Shown piece after piece: positions 19,715-29,955 of a stretch of 64,000 nucleotides of DNA. The position numbers and the translations under genes were made by a program. How positions within the stretch are numbered: position 1 is the stretch's first letter; the number at the start of each line of letters is the position of its first letter. Below the pieces are notes generated by a model. The model was not told the origin of the DNA. It saw nothing but the letters and a program-made list of their open reading frames with translations, and ran no database searches. The stretch is from Pseudomonadota bacterium (GTDB lineage Bacteria; Pseudomonadota; Gammaproteobacteria; UBA5335), in assembly GCA_034189865.1 (NCBI GenBank), contig JAXHTV010000015.1, positions 1 to 64,000 of the forward strand, given 5' to 3'.

Positions 19715-20892
19715 GCCGAATCCTCCTCTCGAAGCCGAGGCAGGCGGTTCTCCAGCTCCGCGCGCAGCAGCAAACCGACCATGGCGCACATCACCAGCAG
19801 ACTGCTGCCACCGTAGCTCATGAGGGGCAGGGTCAAGCCCTTGGTGGGCAGCACACCCATGTTGACACCGATGTTCACAAAGGCTTGCACGCCGATCCAA
19901 ATGCCAATCCCGAACGACAGGTAGGCCGAGAACCATCGCCCACCGGCAGCCGCGCGGTCGGCAATAATCAGCGCCCGCCAAACCAGCCCTGCGTAGAGCA
20001 ATACCACCGCGATGGATGCAAACAAACCGAGCTCTTCGGCCAGGATGGCAAACAGAAAGTCCGTGTGAGCCTCCGGCAGGTAGAACATTTTCTGAACGCT
20101 CTCACCCAAGCCCAGACCGAACCAATGACCCGAACCGATGGCCATGAGCGATTGCGTCAACTGAAAACCAGTGTTGAACGGATCCGACCATGGATTGAGA
20201 AAACCGGTGAAACGTGCCCAACGGTAGGGTGAGTACCAGATCAGTCCGGCCATGGCGACGGCGCAGGCTAGTAACAGGGCAACAAAGGTCGTCCACCGTG
20301 CGCCGGCCACGAAGATCATGGCCAAAGCGGCGACCATCAGAACGGCCGTGGCCCCGAAATCAGGCTCCAGCAACATCAAGATACCGGCCACCACCAGCAC
20401 CAGAATGGCTCGCAATGCCACCAATGGATTGACCGCCAGACTCTCGCTGTACCGAACCAGGTAACCGGAGAGGTAGATCAACAAGGCGAGACGAGCAGGC
20501 TCCGAAACCTGAATCTGGAACACCTTCAGATCAATCCAACGGGCACTGCCGTTCACGGTCTTACCCACACCCGGGATCAGGACCAAAACCAACAACACCA
20601 GGGCGGACGCCATGAACAGAAAACCGGTCCGCTCCAAAACACGCATGGGAACGAACAACGCCAACCAGGCGGCGACCAGCCCCAGCAGCGCGAACACCAT
20701 TTGTCGTTCGAAGTAATAGAATGGGTTGCCCGTCAAACGATCGGCCATAGGCATGGAAGCAGACGCCACCATCACCAAGCCCAGAGCGACCAACGTGAGC
20801 GTGATCAGAACCAGCGGCATATCCAGGCGGCCCCGCCATCCCCCATCGGCCTTCGGCACTGCGTGCTGCTCACGGAAAACGACGGCACTCAT
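19711..20892 (-). CDS. ftsW: Septal peptidoglycan glycosyltransferase FtsW
   Basis: 393 residues, about ten membrane segments, SEDS family. VNGSARWIDLKVFQIQVSEPARLAL, FGATAVLMVAALAMIFVAG, and HTDFLFAILAEELG are conserved SEDS stretches. FtsW polymerises glycan strands at the septum with FtsI, its partner encoded at 26253-27971. It overlaps murD (ATGA) and murG (GTGA). Confidence 0.96.
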   Translation of the reverse strand: MSAVVFREQHAVPKADGGWRGRLDMPLVLITLTLVALGLVMVASASMPMADRLTGNPFYYFERQMVFALLGLVAAWLALFVPMRVLERTGFLFMASALVLLVLVLIPGVGKTVNGSARWIDLKVFQIQVSEPARLALLIYLSGYLVRYSESLAVNPLVALRAILVLVVAGILMLLEPDFGATAVLMVAALAMIFVAGARWTTFVALLLACAVAMAGLIWYSPYRWARFTGFLNPWSDPFNTGFQLTQSLMAIGSGHWFGLGLGESVQKMFYLPEAHTDFLFAILAEELGLFASIAVVLLYAGLVWRALIIADRAAAGGRWFSAYLSFGIGIWIGVQAFVNIGVNMGVLPTKGLTLPLMSYGGSSLLVMCAMVGLLLRAELENRLPRLREEDSA

Positions 20893-22268
20893 GTCGCCAA
20901 CCCCTGCACCAGGGAAACGAACACGTCACCTCGATGACGGTAGTCGCGAAACATATCCTGACTTGCGCAGGCAGGGGAAAGCACCACGCAATCGCCGCTT
21001 TGGGCCTGCTGCGCGGCGAGGCGAACCGCCTGCCCCAAGCCATCTGCACGATAAATCGCGGTCGCGCCACGCAAGGCCTGCTCGATGCGATCTGCATCCT
21101 CGCCGATCAACACAATGGCCCGAGCCTTACCCGCGATGAGCGGCCGCAGGGCCGTGAAGTCAGCGCCTTTCCCCTGACCGCCGAGAATCAAAACCGCCGG
21201 ACGATCCAACCCGTGAACCGCGGCGGCGGTTGCGCCCACGTTGGTACCCTTGGAATCGTTGAAGTAGGCAACACCGCAGTGCTCCGCCACCCACTGCATC
21301 CGGTGGGGAAGTCCTTCAAAAGCGCGAAGCACGTCCAAGGCGACCGTTCGATCGATACCAACGCACTCGGCAAGCGCCAAAGCCGCCAGCGCGTTGGCGC
21401 GATTATGGCTGCCGAACAGCTTCAACTCCCCTGCCGCAATCAACCGCTCACTGCCCCGGCATAACCAAGTCTCGTCACCGACCACCCGACAGCCGTAATC
21501 CACGCCCGCCCGCGGTGACCCAAGGCTGAAGGCGATCACTGCGCGCCCGGGCTCCGCCATCGCCGCCACCGCCGGGTCATCGGCGTTCAAAACCATGAAC
21601 CCGGGTTTTCGGCCGGGTCCGTAACGAAAAATACGCTGCTTGGCGGCGCTGTAGGCTGCCAGCGAGTCATAGCGGTCCATATGGTCTTCGGATATATTCA
21701 AAACCGCCGCTGCGGAGGCATTGAGACTGCGCGTGGTTTCCAGTTGGAAACTGGACAGCTCAAGCACGTAGAGATCCGGCTCGTTGTTCGCAAGCAAATC
21801 CAGCGCCGGGGTACCCAGGTTACCGCCCACACGAACCTCTCGACCGTCGGCTGCCGCCATTTGGCCGACCAAGGTGGTCACCGTACTCTTGCCGTTGGAA
21901 CCGGTGATGGCGATGATCGGCGCCTGGGCCTCACGCGCGAACAACTCGATATCGCCGATCACTTCCGCGCCCCGTTGTGCGGCTGCCTGAATGGCCGGAT
22001 GAGCAGTCGCCACGCCGGGAGAGACAATCAGACGGTCTGCATCGGCGAAAGCGCCCGCTGTGAAGGGCCCCAGGTTGACCTCCACCGCGGGAAGCTCAGC
22101 GCGAAGGTCACCCAACGCCGGAGGCGCAGAACGACTGTCGACCACCGCAACAGACTGACCGCGACGGGCGAGGAAGCGGGCGACGGAAAGCCCCGTCATG
22201 CCCAATCCCACGACCACGTTACGAACCGTATCGGTGTGGCTATTCATACTGTACGCCGTTCCCGCCAT
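20889..22268 (-). CDS. murD: UDP-N-acetylmuramoylalanine--D-glutamate ligase MurD
   Basis: 459 residues. VVVGLGMTGLSVARFLARRG is the Rossmann start, ITGSNGKSTVTTLVGQMA the ATP loop, and YFNDSKGTNVGATAAAVHGL the C-terminal domain signature. It adds D-Glu to UDP-MurNAc-L-Ala. ATG 22268 lies 3 nt after the mraY stop; an in-frame ATG at 22247 is an alternative that removes seven poorly conserved residues. Confidence 0.95.
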   Translation of the reverse strand: MAGTAYSMNSHTDTVRNVVVGLGMTGLSVARFLARRGQSVAVVDSRSAPPALGDLRAELPAVEVNLGPFTAGAFADADRLIVSPGVATAHPAIQAAAQRGAEVIGDIELFAREAQAPIIAITGSNGKSTVTTLVGQMAAADGREVRVGGNLGTPALDLLANNEPDLYVLELSSFQLETTRSLNASAAAVLNISEDHMDRYDSLAAYSAAKQRIFRYGPGRKPGFMVLNADDPAVAAMAEPGRAVIAFSLGSPRAGVDYGCRVVGDETWLCRGSERLIAAGELKLFGSHNRANALAALALAECVGIDRTVALDVLRAFEGLPHRMQWVAEHCGVAYFNDSKGTNVGATAAAVHGLDRPAVLILGGQGKGADFTALRPLIAGKARAIVLIGEDADRIEQALRGATAIYRADGLGQAVRLAAQQAQSGDCVVLSPACASQDMFRDYRHRGDVFVSLVQGLAT

Positions 22269-22271
22269 GGC

Positions 22272-23354
22272 TCACCGCAACTTCAATGTCGCCAAGCCAA
22301 TCAAAACCAGAATCACGGTGATAATCCAGAACCGGACAATCACCCGTGGCTCGGGCCACCCTTTCAATTCAAAGTGATGGTGTATGGGGGCCATGCGAAA
22401 AATGCGCCGGCCGGTCAAACGAAACGACAACACCTGCAACATGACCGACACGGTTTCCACCACGAAAACCCCACCCATGATCAGCAAGACCAACTCTTGC
22501 CGGACAACCACGGAGACCACACCCAATGCCGCGCCCAAGGCCAGCGCGCCCACATCGCCCATAAACACCATCGCGGGATAAGTGTTGAACCACAAAAAAC
22601 CCAAGCCCGCACCCGCGATGGCACCGCTAAAGATCAGAATCTCCCCGGCACCGGAAACATGCGGCACGGCGAGATAGGCCGCGAATTTGGCGTGCCCCGC
22701 GACATACGCGAACACCCCCAAACCGCCGGCGACCAAAACGGTGGGCATGATGGCGAGCCCATCAAGGCCATCGGTCAAATTGACGGCATTGCTGGACCCG
22801 ACAATGACGAAATAGACAAAGGGCACGAACAGCCATCCCAGCGGCAGGGCAACGTCTTTGAAAAACGGCACAATCAAGGTGGTTTCCACCGGATCGGTCG
22901 CGCTGGCGAACAAAATGACGGCAGCCGCAAAACCGATGACCGATTGCCAAAAGTACTTTTGCCGCGCCGACAGGCCCTTGGAGTTGCCGCGGGAAAGCTT
23001 CAGGTAGTCATCGATGCCGCCGACCAAACCAAACAACAGGGTAGTCACGAGCACCACCCAGACGTAGCGATTCGTGAGGTCCGACCACAGCAAGGTGCTG
23101 AAAGCGATGGCGACCAGAATCAAGGCGCCACCCATGGTGGGGGTACCCGCTTTGGAAAAATGACTCTGCGGGCCGTCTTCCCGGATCTGCTGACCAATCT
23201 GGTGAAAATTCAACCGTCGAATGAGAGTTGGCCCCACCAGCAGGCTGATCAGCAAAGCCGTCAACACACCCATAATCCCCCGCAAGCTGATATAGCTGAA
23301 GGCATGGAATGCGGTGTCGTATTGAACCAGATATTGAGTCAGATGGTAGAGCAC
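22272..23354 (-). CDS. mraY: Phospho-MurNAc-pentapeptide transferase MraY
   Basis: 360 residues with about ten membrane segments. [28 protein letters not shown] and the [20 protein letters not shown] loop are the catalytic signatures. MraY links the nucleotide-bound muropeptide to undecaprenyl phosphate, giving lipid I. Its start overlaps the end of murF by 16 nt, the longest overlap in the cluster. Confidence 0.97.
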   Translation of the reverse strand: MLYHLTQYLVQYDTAFHAFSYISLRGIMGVLTALLISLLVGPTLIRRLNFHQIGQQIREDGPQSHFSKAGTPTMGGALILVAIAFSTLLWSDLTNRYVWVVLVTTLLFGLVGGIDDYLKLSRGNSKGLSARQKYFWQSVIGFAAAVILFASATDPVETTLIVPFFKDVALPLGWLFVPFVYFVIVGSSNAVNLTDGLDGLAIMPTVLVAGGLGVFAYVAGHAKFAAYLAVPHVSGAGEILIFSGAIAGAGLGFLWFNTYPAMVFMGDVGALALGAALGVVSVVVRQELVLLIMGGVFVVETVSVMLQVLSFRLTGRRIFRMAPIHHHFELKGWPEPRVIVRFWIITVILVLIGLATLKLR

Positions 23355-24739
23355 GAAGACGCTCCTGCTCGCAATGCCTTAACGACACGATCCATGCCCG
23401 CGCTGCGGGACCCCTTCACCAAACAGCAGGGAGACGGCCCACCCGCCAGTTGATCCAAATCGCCCTGAATCACCGCCACAGCGTTGTCCTGGTTGGCGAA
23501 CGCACGACCACCCTCGCCAAAGGCCGACGCCGCAGCCTGTGCCAGATCGCCGCCGATCGCATAAAGGCGGGTCACACCGGCCGCACGTGCCGACCGGCCG
23601 ACGGCCTCGTGGAGCGCCTGACTGTCCGCACCCAATTCGGCCATCTCACCCAGCACAACCCAGTGGGGACCGGGGAGTTGCACGAGCGTCTCGATGGCGG
23701 ACTGAAACGAAGCGGGATTGGCGTTGTAACTGTCGTCTACCAGCCGAAGCCCGCCAGCGCCCTCGACCATCCTGGCCCGGCCGCCCACACCCCGGAACTC
23801 AGACAGGCCAACCACGATGTCGTCCCAGTCCAGCCCGACCGCTGTGGCAGCCGCCGCCGCTGCCAATGCATTGCGTACGTTGTGAACACCCGCGGCGCAA
23901 AGCTCCACCCATCCTTGTCCTCCGGGTGTGCGCATCCGAAAGCGGGTGCCCCATTCACCGTCTTTGTGAACGAGCGAAATGGAGTCCGGTTCAGCGTGAA
24001 ACTCAGCCGCCGAATCGAACCCGAAGCAAAATTGAGTCCGGGATCCGGCCATGCGGCGCCACAGCGGCGCAAACGCATCGTCGGCGTTAATGACCGCCAC
24101 CCCGTCCGCCGGAAGCGAAGAAAACAGCTCTCCCTTGGCCTGTGCGACACCACGCAGGGAACCGAAGCCCTCCAAATGCGCGGGACCCGCATTGGTCAAA
24201 ATGCCGACGTTGGGAATCACCAGCGACGTGAGATAGGCAATCTCGCCCGGCCCGCTGGCGCCCATTTCCACCACCGCCGCCCAGTGCTCACCGCCCAAAC
24301 GCACCAGGGTCAGCGGTACGCCGATCTCGTTGTTGAGATTCCCTTGTGTCACCAGCGCCGGCCCGCGGCGGAGCAAGATAGCCGCCACCATTTCTTTGAC
24401 CGTGGTCTTGCCATTACTGCCCGTCACGCCGACCACCGGGACCGAGAATCGTTCTCGCCAAGTACGCGCCAAAACGCCCAAGCCAAGGCGCGTGTCGGCA
24501 ACGCGAAGACCCGGCAGGCGGGTCGTCACCTCTCGGTGAACCATCACGGCCCCGGCTCCAGCCGCTTCCGCCTGGGCCAGATAATCGTGTCCGTCGAAAC
24601 GTTCGCCCTGAAGCGCGACGAACAGATTGTTCTTCTCTAGGCCCCGGGTGTCGGTGCTCAAACCGCGGAATTCCGCATCCCCACCGTACACATTGGCCTC
24701 CAGCGGCCCAGCAAACTCCGTTAAGCGCCCCGCAATCAT
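23339..24739 (-). CDS. murF: UDP-MurNAc-tripeptide--D-alanyl-D-alanine ligase MurF
   Basis: 466 residues. The ATP loop [19 protein letters not shown] and [20 protein letters not shown] are Mur-ligase signatures of MurF. It attaches the D-Ala-D-Ala made by Ddl. ATG 24739 overlaps the murE stop (ATGA); a TTG three codons upstream is in frame but less likely. The end overlaps mraY. Confidence 0.95.
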   Translation of the reverse strand: MIAGRLTEFAGPLEANVYGGDAEFRGLSTDTRGLEKNNLFVALQGERFDGHDYLAQAEAAGAGAVMVHREVTTRLPGLRVADTRLGLGVLARTWRERFSVPVVGVTGSNGKTTVKEMVAAILLRRGPALVTQGNLNNEIGVPLTLVRLGGEHWAAVVEMGASGPGEIAYLTSLVIPNVGILTNAGPAHLEGFGSLRGVAQAKGELFSSLPADGVAVINADDAFAPLWRRMAGSRTQFCFGFDSAAEFHAEPDSISLVHKDGEWGTRFRMRTPGGQGWVELCAAGVHNVRNALAAAAAATAVGLDWDDIVVGLSEFRGVGGRARMVEGAGGLRLVDDSYNANPASFQSAIETLVQLPGPHWVVLGEMAELGADSQALHEAVGRSARAAGVTRLYAIGGDLAQAAASAFGEGGRAFANQDNAVAVIQGDLDQLAGGPSPCCLVKGSRSAGMDRVVKALRAGASSCSTI

Positions 24740-26253
24740 GGCCGCCAACCCCGCAGCGCCGCCTCGACCACCGCAGCGTCGCTGAATTCCATCCGCTGAT
24801 CACCCACCAACTGATAGTTCTCGTGGCCTTTTCCGGCCACGAGAATCACATCACCCACTGCCGATCCTTCGATGGCCCGGTGGATAGCAAGGCGCCGGTC
24901 GTGCTCGACCGCCACGAGGGAACCGGCCACAACACCGGCACAAATGTCCGCAACGATCCGTTCTGGCGATTCATTGCGCGGATTGTCATCGGTAATGACG
25001 AGTTCATTCGCCAGCTCGGCGGCGATACGGCCCATCTCCGCACGTTTACCTCGGTCCCGGTCGCCGCCGCAGCCGAAGACACAGCGAAGTGTGCCAGCTG
25101 TATGATCCCGACTCGCCTGCAGGGCTTGGCGCAAGGCATCCGGCGTATGGGCGTAATCCACAATGACCTGAGGCCGATCACCCCCACCGTGCCGTTCCAT
25201 GCGGCCCGGCGCGGGAGCGACTCCCTCCAGACGGGCGAGGGCCTGATCCAAACTCACATCCTGCGTCAGCAACACGGCAAGCACCGCAACGACATTCATC
25301 GCATTAAAACGACCCACCAACGGCACGCGGAGATCGAAAGCACCCCAACTGCTCACGCCCTTGACGTCCAAACCCATGCTCGAAGGGGCGACATGCTCCG
25401 CCCACACATAGTCCACACCGCTGGGAAGCGTCGGCCGGGACCCGGTGCCGAAGTACACGCAGCGGCAGGTTGATGGCAAAACTTGCCGTATGTCCCCGGC
25501 TCGCGGGTCTTGCCCGTTAATCACGGCAATGCGCAGCCCTTCACGCTCGAACAACCGGCGCTTGGCGAGAAAGTAAGCGTCCATATGCTCGTGGTAGTCC
25601 AGATGATCGCGGCTGAGATTCGTAAAAACGGCCGTATCAAAGGGCACAGCTGCTACGCGCTGTTGTGCCAGCGCATGGGAGGAGACTTCCATGGCCACGA
25701 ATTGCAGCCGTTGCTGTCGGAATCGGGCCAGCCAAGATTGCACACCAATGGCGTCGGGCGTCGTATGGACACCTTCATCCAAATTAGGCAACACGCCGTA
25801 ACCTAAGGTTCCAAGTAACCCGCATCCCCGTTCGCCATCGGCCAATGTCTGTGCCAACAAATGGCTACAGGTGGTCTTGCCGTTGGTGCCAGTGACCCCG
25901 ATCACAGTCAAATCTCTCGCCGGCTCGCCGAAGAAGCGCGCTGCAATCACACTGACATGACGAGGGAGATCTGCCAGTGGAATGAAGGGAACGTCGCGCA
26001 CCGGGCCCGCTGGGCGCCGCATCGTCGGCTGATACAGCACGGCGATGGCCCCGCGGGAGAGGGCTTCATCGACATAGTCCAGCCCGTGAACCCGCTGACC
26101 CTCGAGAGCGAGAAACAAATCCCCCGGTTGCACTCGAGAGCTGTCCAGGGTTAGACCGGTAACGGTGCAATCCACTTCCGGCACATCGACATCCAAACCC
26201 CGCAAGAGTGTTTGCAGGCTTACTCCGAAGTTCGCAGGCGCCGCCATCGCCAT
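24736..26253 (-). CDS. murE: UDP-MurNAc-L-Ala-D-Glu--meso-diaminopimelate ligase MurE
   Basis: 505 residues. GVTGTNGKTTCSHLLAQTL is the ATP loop; DYAHTPDALRQAL and the DDNPRNESPERIV motif are visible. DNPR in that motif selects meso-diaminopimelate over lysine, so the peptidoglycan type is meso-DAP. ATG 26253 shares one base with the ftsI stop (TGATG); a GTG one codon upstream would give a 4-nt overlap instead. Confidence 0.95.
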   Translation of the reverse strand: MAMAAPANFGVSLQTLLRGLDVDVPEVDCTVTGLTLDSSRVQPGDLFLALEGQRVHGLDYVDEALSRGAIAVLYQPTMRRPAGPVRDVPFIPLADLPRHVSVIAARFFGEPARDLTVIGVTGTNGKTTCSHLLAQTLADGERGCGLLGTLGYGVLPNLDEGVHTTPDAIGVQSWLARFRQQRLQFVAMEVSSHALAQQRVAAVPFDTAVFTNLSRDHLDYHEHMDAYFLAKRRLFEREGLRIAVINGQDPRAGDIRQVLPSTCRCVYFGTGSRPTLPSGVDYVWAEHVAPSSMGLDVKGVSSWGAFDLRVPLVGRFNAMNVVAVLAVLLTQDVSLDQALARLEGVAPAPGRMERHGGGDRPQVIVDYAHTPDALRQALQASRDHTAGTLRCVFGCGGDRDRGKRAEMGRIAAELANELVITDDNPRNESPERIVADICAGVVAGSLVAVEHDRRLAIHRAIEGSAVGDVILVAGKGHENYQLVGDQRMEFSDAAVVEAALRGWRP

Positions 26254-27971
26254 CACCCCAACTCCGCCCGATCACCGGGGGAGATCACCCATCCGCCGTT
26301 TTCGGGCAGATCATCCGGGGAAATGTCCATCAAACGTAGGGCACCCGACATCACACGGGAGAACACGGGCGCAGCCACCGTGCCGCCGTGATACTGATCG
26401 CCCTGCGGCTCGTTGATCACGACCACCCCGACCAAGCGCGGGCGGCTGGCCGGCACCATCCCGGCAAACAAGGCCAGATAGCGGTCTTCGGTATAACCTC
26501 CGACGCCGGGCTTACGCGCGGTTCCCGTCTTGCCGGCCACCCGATAGGCCGGTATCGCCGCCGCCGATGCGGTCCCCTCGGTGACCACCCGCTCCATCAT
26601 CTGCCTCACTTCCCGAACCACCGAAGGTTTCAGGACCGTATCCGCGGTGACGTCTCCAGACACCTTCACCAACGACACGGGACGCAACTGACCATCAGTT
26701 GCGAGCACCGAATAGGCTTGGGCAAGCTGAAGAGCCGTCACCGACACACCGTAACCGAAAGCCAAAGTCGCGTGATCAATCGTGTACCACTCGTGGAAAT
26801 GACGCAGCCGACCAGCCCGCTCACCCGGAAATCCGCTTGCGGTCAAGCCACCGAACCCCACTTGGCGGAGGGTATTCCAGAGCGCTTCCCGAGGCGTTGC
26901 CAACGCGATTTTGCTCGCGCCGACATTGCTCGACTTGGCCAGCACACCACCGAGGTCCAAGCGCCCGTAGTTGCGCAAGTCCCGGACGGTACCGCCGTGC
27001 ACGCTGAACCATCCCGGTGTCGTGTCCACGTGGCTCGTGGGTTGGAATACGCCTTGCCCCATCGCAGCGGCCACCACGAACGGCTTGATCGTCGAGCCGG
27101 GCTCAAATACGTCGGTCGCCGCGCGATTTCGGTATTGCGCTCCGCGCATACCGGTTCGATTGTTGGGATTGAATCCCGGCTGATTGGCCGCTGCCAATAT
27201 CTCGCCGGTGGCCACGTCCAACACCACTACCGACCCCGACTTGGCTCGGTGATGCGCGATGGCGGCCTTCAGTTCGCGATAGGCGAGATACTGCAAACGC
27301 CGATCGACACTTAAGGCCAGTGCCTGCCCCGGCCGTGGCGCCTCGATCTGCCCCAGGTCGTCGATCACGTTGCCGCGACCATCGCGCATCACCCGCCGCC
27401 GACCGGGCACACCACGCAGCCATTCGTCATAGGCCAGCTCCATCCCTTCCTGACCCCGGTCATCGATATCGGTAAAACCCACCAGATGCGCCGTAACCTC
27501 GCCGGTGGGGTAATAGCGCCGATACTCGCGCTGGGTATAGACGCCCGGCAGCGCGAGCGCTCTCACACGTTCGGCGTCCTCGGGCACCATATGGCGCCGC
27601 ACATAGACAAATTCACGATCCGCACGAGACTCCAAGCGGGTCTCGAGGTGCCTGGGATTGACGCCCGCCACCTTCGCGAGCGCCCGTATCGATGCCGTAT
27701 CAACAGGGAAGGCTTGCGGATTGACCCAAACAGAATCCACCGGCGTGCTCACCGCTAGAGGTTCGCCGTGGCGATCCGTGATCATCCCTCGATGGGCGGG
27801 AATACTCACCACGCGCTGGTGACGAGCCCGCGCCTGACCGGACAAAAAGCCCTTCTCGAAGACGTGCAAATCCACCGCCCGCCAACCGAGCGTTAGCGCG
27901 CCCAGGGTCAACACCCCGAAAAGCAATCGGCTGCGAAATCGCCAAACGCGAGGCTGAATAGGCTTACTCAT
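26253..27971 (-). CDS. ftsI: Septal transpeptidase FtsI (penicillin-binding protein 3)
   Basis: 572 residues. One N-terminal membrane segment (about 12-30), a pedestal domain, and the penicillin-binding domain with all three active-site motifs: STIK (in FEPGSTIKPF), SSN (in AKSSNVGASK) and KTG (in AGKTGTARK). FtsI crosslinks septal peptidoglycan with FtsW. Its start overlaps the end of ftsL by 8 nt. Confidence 0.97.
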   Translation of the reverse strand: MSKPIQPRVWRFRSRLLFGVLTLGALTLGWRAVDLHVFEKGFLSGQARARHQRVVSIPAHRGMITDRHGEPLAVSTPVDSVWVNPQAFPVDTASIRALAKVAGVNPRHLETRLESRADREFVYVRRHMVPEDAERVRALALPGVYTQREYRRYYPTGEVTAHLVGFTDIDDRGQEGMELAYDEWLRGVPGRRRVMRDGRGNVIDDLGQIEAPRPGQALALSVDRRLQYLAYRELKAAIAHHRAKSGSVVVLDVATGEILAAANQPGFNPNNRTGMRGAQYRNRAATDVFEPGSTIKPFVVAAAMGQGVFQPTSHVDTTPGWFSVHGGTVRDLRNYGRLDLGGVLAKSSNVGASKIALATPREALWNTLRQVGFGGLTASGFPGERAGRLRHFHEWYTIDHATLAFGYGVSVTALQLAQAYSVLATDGQLRPVSLVKVSGDVTADTVLKPSVVREVRQMMERVVTEGTASAAAIPAYRVAGKTGTARKPGVGGYTEDRYLALFAGMVPASRPRLVGVVVINEPQGDQYHGGTVAAPVFSRVMSGALRLMDISPDDLPENGGWVISPGDRAELG

Positions 27972-28233
27972 GGCGAACGATCACCGTGTTACCAGGCGCC
28001 GGATGGATCATCCCCAAACGATCCCGTGCCAAAGTCTCTACCCGCGCTGCCGTTGCCCAAGCGCTGAGCTCGAGCTGCAAACGACCCCATTCCACCTCCA
28101 ACTCATCGCGCTCCTCGACCAGTTTTTGCCAACGAGTCCAGCACTCCCTGCTCTCAAATTGCAGATAGGCAAGGCCCAAGGCCGAACAGAACACACTCAC
28201 TGCGAGCAACACCCCGAGGATTCCACGCGTCAT
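27964..28233 (-). CDS. ftsL: Cell division protein FtsL
   Basis: 89 residues: short N-terminus, one membrane segment (ILGVLLAVSVFCSALGLAYL), then a periplasmic coiled coil with heptad leucines and the end LARDRLGMIHP typical of FtsL. It forms the FtsQLB subcomplex that activates FtsWI. ATGA overlap with rsmH. Sequence identity in this family is low, but topology, length and position agree. Confidence 0.93.
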   Translation of the reverse strand: MTRGILGVLLAVSVFCSALGLAYLQFESRECWTRWQKLVEERDELEVEWGRLQLELSAWATAARVETLARDRLGMIHPAPGNTVIVRHE

Positions 28234-29168
28234 TTTGAGGCCACCCGCTCGGCAGCCCTGAGCACCGCGCTGCGAGCCCGCGGGTTCGCAGCCACCTCGG
28301 CAGCGTCAGCTCGCATTTGACGAATCACGATGCGCAACGCACCGGCCGCCGCATCGCCTGTTACCGGCAATTTGGCCGGCAGCCGTTCGCCTCGCGCCTG
28401 GTCGCGCATGAATCGCTTCACGATCCGGTCTTCGAGCGAATGAAAGCTGACCACGACAAGTCGACCGCCGAGAGCCAGGACGGAGAGACTCTGCTCCAAC
28501 ACCGCTTGAAGCGCCTCGAGCTCATGATTGATCCGCAACCGAATGGCTTGAAATGTCCGCGTCGCGGGATGTTTATGCCGATCCCGATACGGAATCGCTT
28601 GCGCAACCAGCTCCGCCAAACGATCGGTCGTTTCGATCGGACGCTCCCCGCGGGCAGCCACAATGGCCCGCGCAATACGTCGATGAAAGCGCTCTTCACC
28701 CAAGTCTCTCAAAACCTGGCTGATCTCGGCCTCGTCGGCCCCCGCAAGCCATTGCGCGGCACTGACACCGCGGGTCGGATCCATCCGCATGTCCAACGGG
28801 CCGGCAGCGGAAAAGCTAAAACCACGGGCGGGTTCATCGATCTGCGGCGAGGAGACGCCAAGGTCGAGCAGTATGCCGTCGACTCTGCCCTTAAGCCCCG
28901 CACCGTTCATGACTTCCTCCAGCCGATCGAAATTCGCGTGGACCAACTCCAATCGCGGCTCACCGACGAAACGCTCATGGCCCGCCGCGATCGCTTGTGG
29001 ATCCTGGTCGAACGCCCAAAGGCGGCCTTCAGGCCCGAGCCTTGCGAGCACCGCTTCGGCATGCCCTCCGCGACCGAACGTGCCGTCTACGTAGATACCG
29101 TCCGGCTTAACCGAAAGCGCCTCGACAGCCTGCGAAAGCAAAACTGAACGGTGACCGAACTCGCCCAT
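28230..29168 (-). CDS. rsmH: 16S rRNA (cytosine(1402)-N4)-methyltransferase RsmH
   Basis: 312 residues. MGEFGHRSVLLSQAVEAL and YVDGTFGRGGHAEAVLARLG (AdoMet site) and LDLGVSSPQID are clear MraW/RsmH signatures. It methylates N4 of C1402 in 16S rRNA. The enzyme that methylates the 2'-O of the same base, RsmI, is encoded just beyond mraZ and rnpB. ATG 29168 is preferred to a GTG one codon upstream; it starts 8 nt after mraZ. Confidence 0.96.
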   Translation of the reverse strand: MGEFGHRSVLLSQAVEALSVKPDGIYVDGTFGRGGHAEAVLARLGPEGRLWAFDQDPQAIAAGHERFVGEPRLELVHANFDRLEEVMNGAGLKGRVDGILLDLGVSSPQIDEPARGFSFSAAGPLDMRMDPTRGVSAAQWLAGADEAEISQVLRDLGEERFHRRIARAIVAARGERPIETTDRLAELVAQAIPYRDRHKHPATRTFQAIRLRINHELEALQAVLEQSLSVLALGGRLVVVSFHSLEDRIVKRFMRDQARGERLPAKLPVTGDAAAGALRIVIRQMRADAAEVAANPRARSAVLRAAERVASK

Positions 29169-29176
29169 CACCGCCC

Positions 29177-29641
29177 TTATATGGACAAGGATTCGAGCGC
29201 CTGCGAGCGGGACATATCGTCTTCTCGCAACATCGCCAGCCAGTCTTCCTGCTTCTGCTTCCAGAGATCCTCATCCCACAACTCGAACTTGTTTCCTTGC
29301 CCGATCAACACACCGCGGCGCTCCAATTTGGCAAACTCCCGCAGCGGTGGCGTGAGCAACACACGACCCTGGGAATCCAATTCCATGTCGGTGGCAAAGC
29401 CCATGTACAAACGCTGAAGAACCCGCGCACGCGAATCCATCGAGGGCAAGTCTTTTAGTTTGAGTTCAACTTTTTCCCATTCGGGCTGGGGATAGATCAG
29501 CAGGCAATAGTCAGGGTCTACGGTCGCGACCAACGCGCCGTCGGCGCAGTCCTGCAGCTGCTGGCGATAGCGCGCAGGAATGGCCATTCGACCTTTACTG
29601 TCGATGGCAACGTGACTGGCACCTCGAAGCAATTGACTCAC
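29177..29641 (-). CDS. mraZ: Transcriptional regulator MraZ
   Basis: 154 residues, close to the 152 of E. coli. Two AbrB-like repeats are seen: RGASHVAIDSKGRMAIPARY (first) and DMELDSQGRVLLTPPLREFA (second). The start was set at GTG 29641 because the sigma-70 promoter at 29687-29716 places the transcript start near 29680, after the first bases of a longer open frame. MraZ is a cytoplasmic DNA-binding protein that represses the dcw promoter in E. coli; phased GTGG repeats in its own leader support the same role here. Confidence 0.92.
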   Translation of the reverse strand: MSQLLRGASHVAIDSKGRMAIPARYRQQLQDCADGALVATVDPDYCLLIYPQPEWEKVELKLKDLPSMDSRARVLQRLYMGFATDMELDSQGRVLLTPPLREFAKLERRGVLIGQGNKFELWDEDLWKQKQEDWLAMLREDDMSRSQALESLSI

Positions 29642-29680
29642 GTACCCCGTTTCCCCACGATCCACCACGATTGACCACTT
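29642..29680 (-). promoter_or_regulatory. Putative MraZ operator: GTGG repeats with 10-bp period
   Basis: Read on the minus strand, three consecutive 10-mers AAGTGGTCAA, TCGTGGTGGA and TCGTGGGGAA share GTGG in the same register (29651-29680), followed by ACGGGGTACG. E. coli MraZ binds TGGGN repeats spaced by 5 nt, i.e. the same 10-bp period. The array lies between the -10 box and the start codon, where bound protein would block transcription. Confidence 0.65.
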
Positions 29681-29686
29681 GGGCAC

Positions 29687-29716
29687 ACTATAGGTACCCC
29701 TATACACCACTGTCAA
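29687..29716 (-). promoter_or_regulatory. Sigma-70 promoter of the mraZ/dcw operon
   Basis: A perfect TTGACA (29711-29716) is separated by 18 nt from TATAGT (29687-29692) on the minus strand. The expected start is near 29680, about 39 nt before the mraZ GTG. It is the strongest-looking sigma-70 promoter in the window and probably drives the whole mraZ-to-ftsZ operon, though internal promoters are likely. Confidence 0.8.
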
Positions 29717-29955
29717 GGAAATATGAGGCCGCAGAACAAAGAAATAATTCTTAATTCACAAACACTTACCTGGAGACAGCTGAGACATCAGATTGGCGGC
29801 GAAGCAACTCCGGCGCAGACACAACCGAAATCAGATGCTTACAGAAAAGCGTTGAAAATCGACTTTAATTTTGGGTTGAGGCGGGCGAGGAAAATGTGAA
29901 GGCGAATCGCTCGGACGAGCACTGAAGAAGAATGCGCATCAAACCTAAAAGACGA

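Noticed and set aside
21681-23453. A 590-codon open frame on the plus strand.
   Set aside because: It runs antisense to murD and mraY, which have complete family motifs; its product is rich in His, Arg and Gln with no recognisable domain. It is a shadow frame.
23309-24640. A 443-codon open frame on the plus strand.
   Set aside because: It is antisense to murF and has shadow-like composition.
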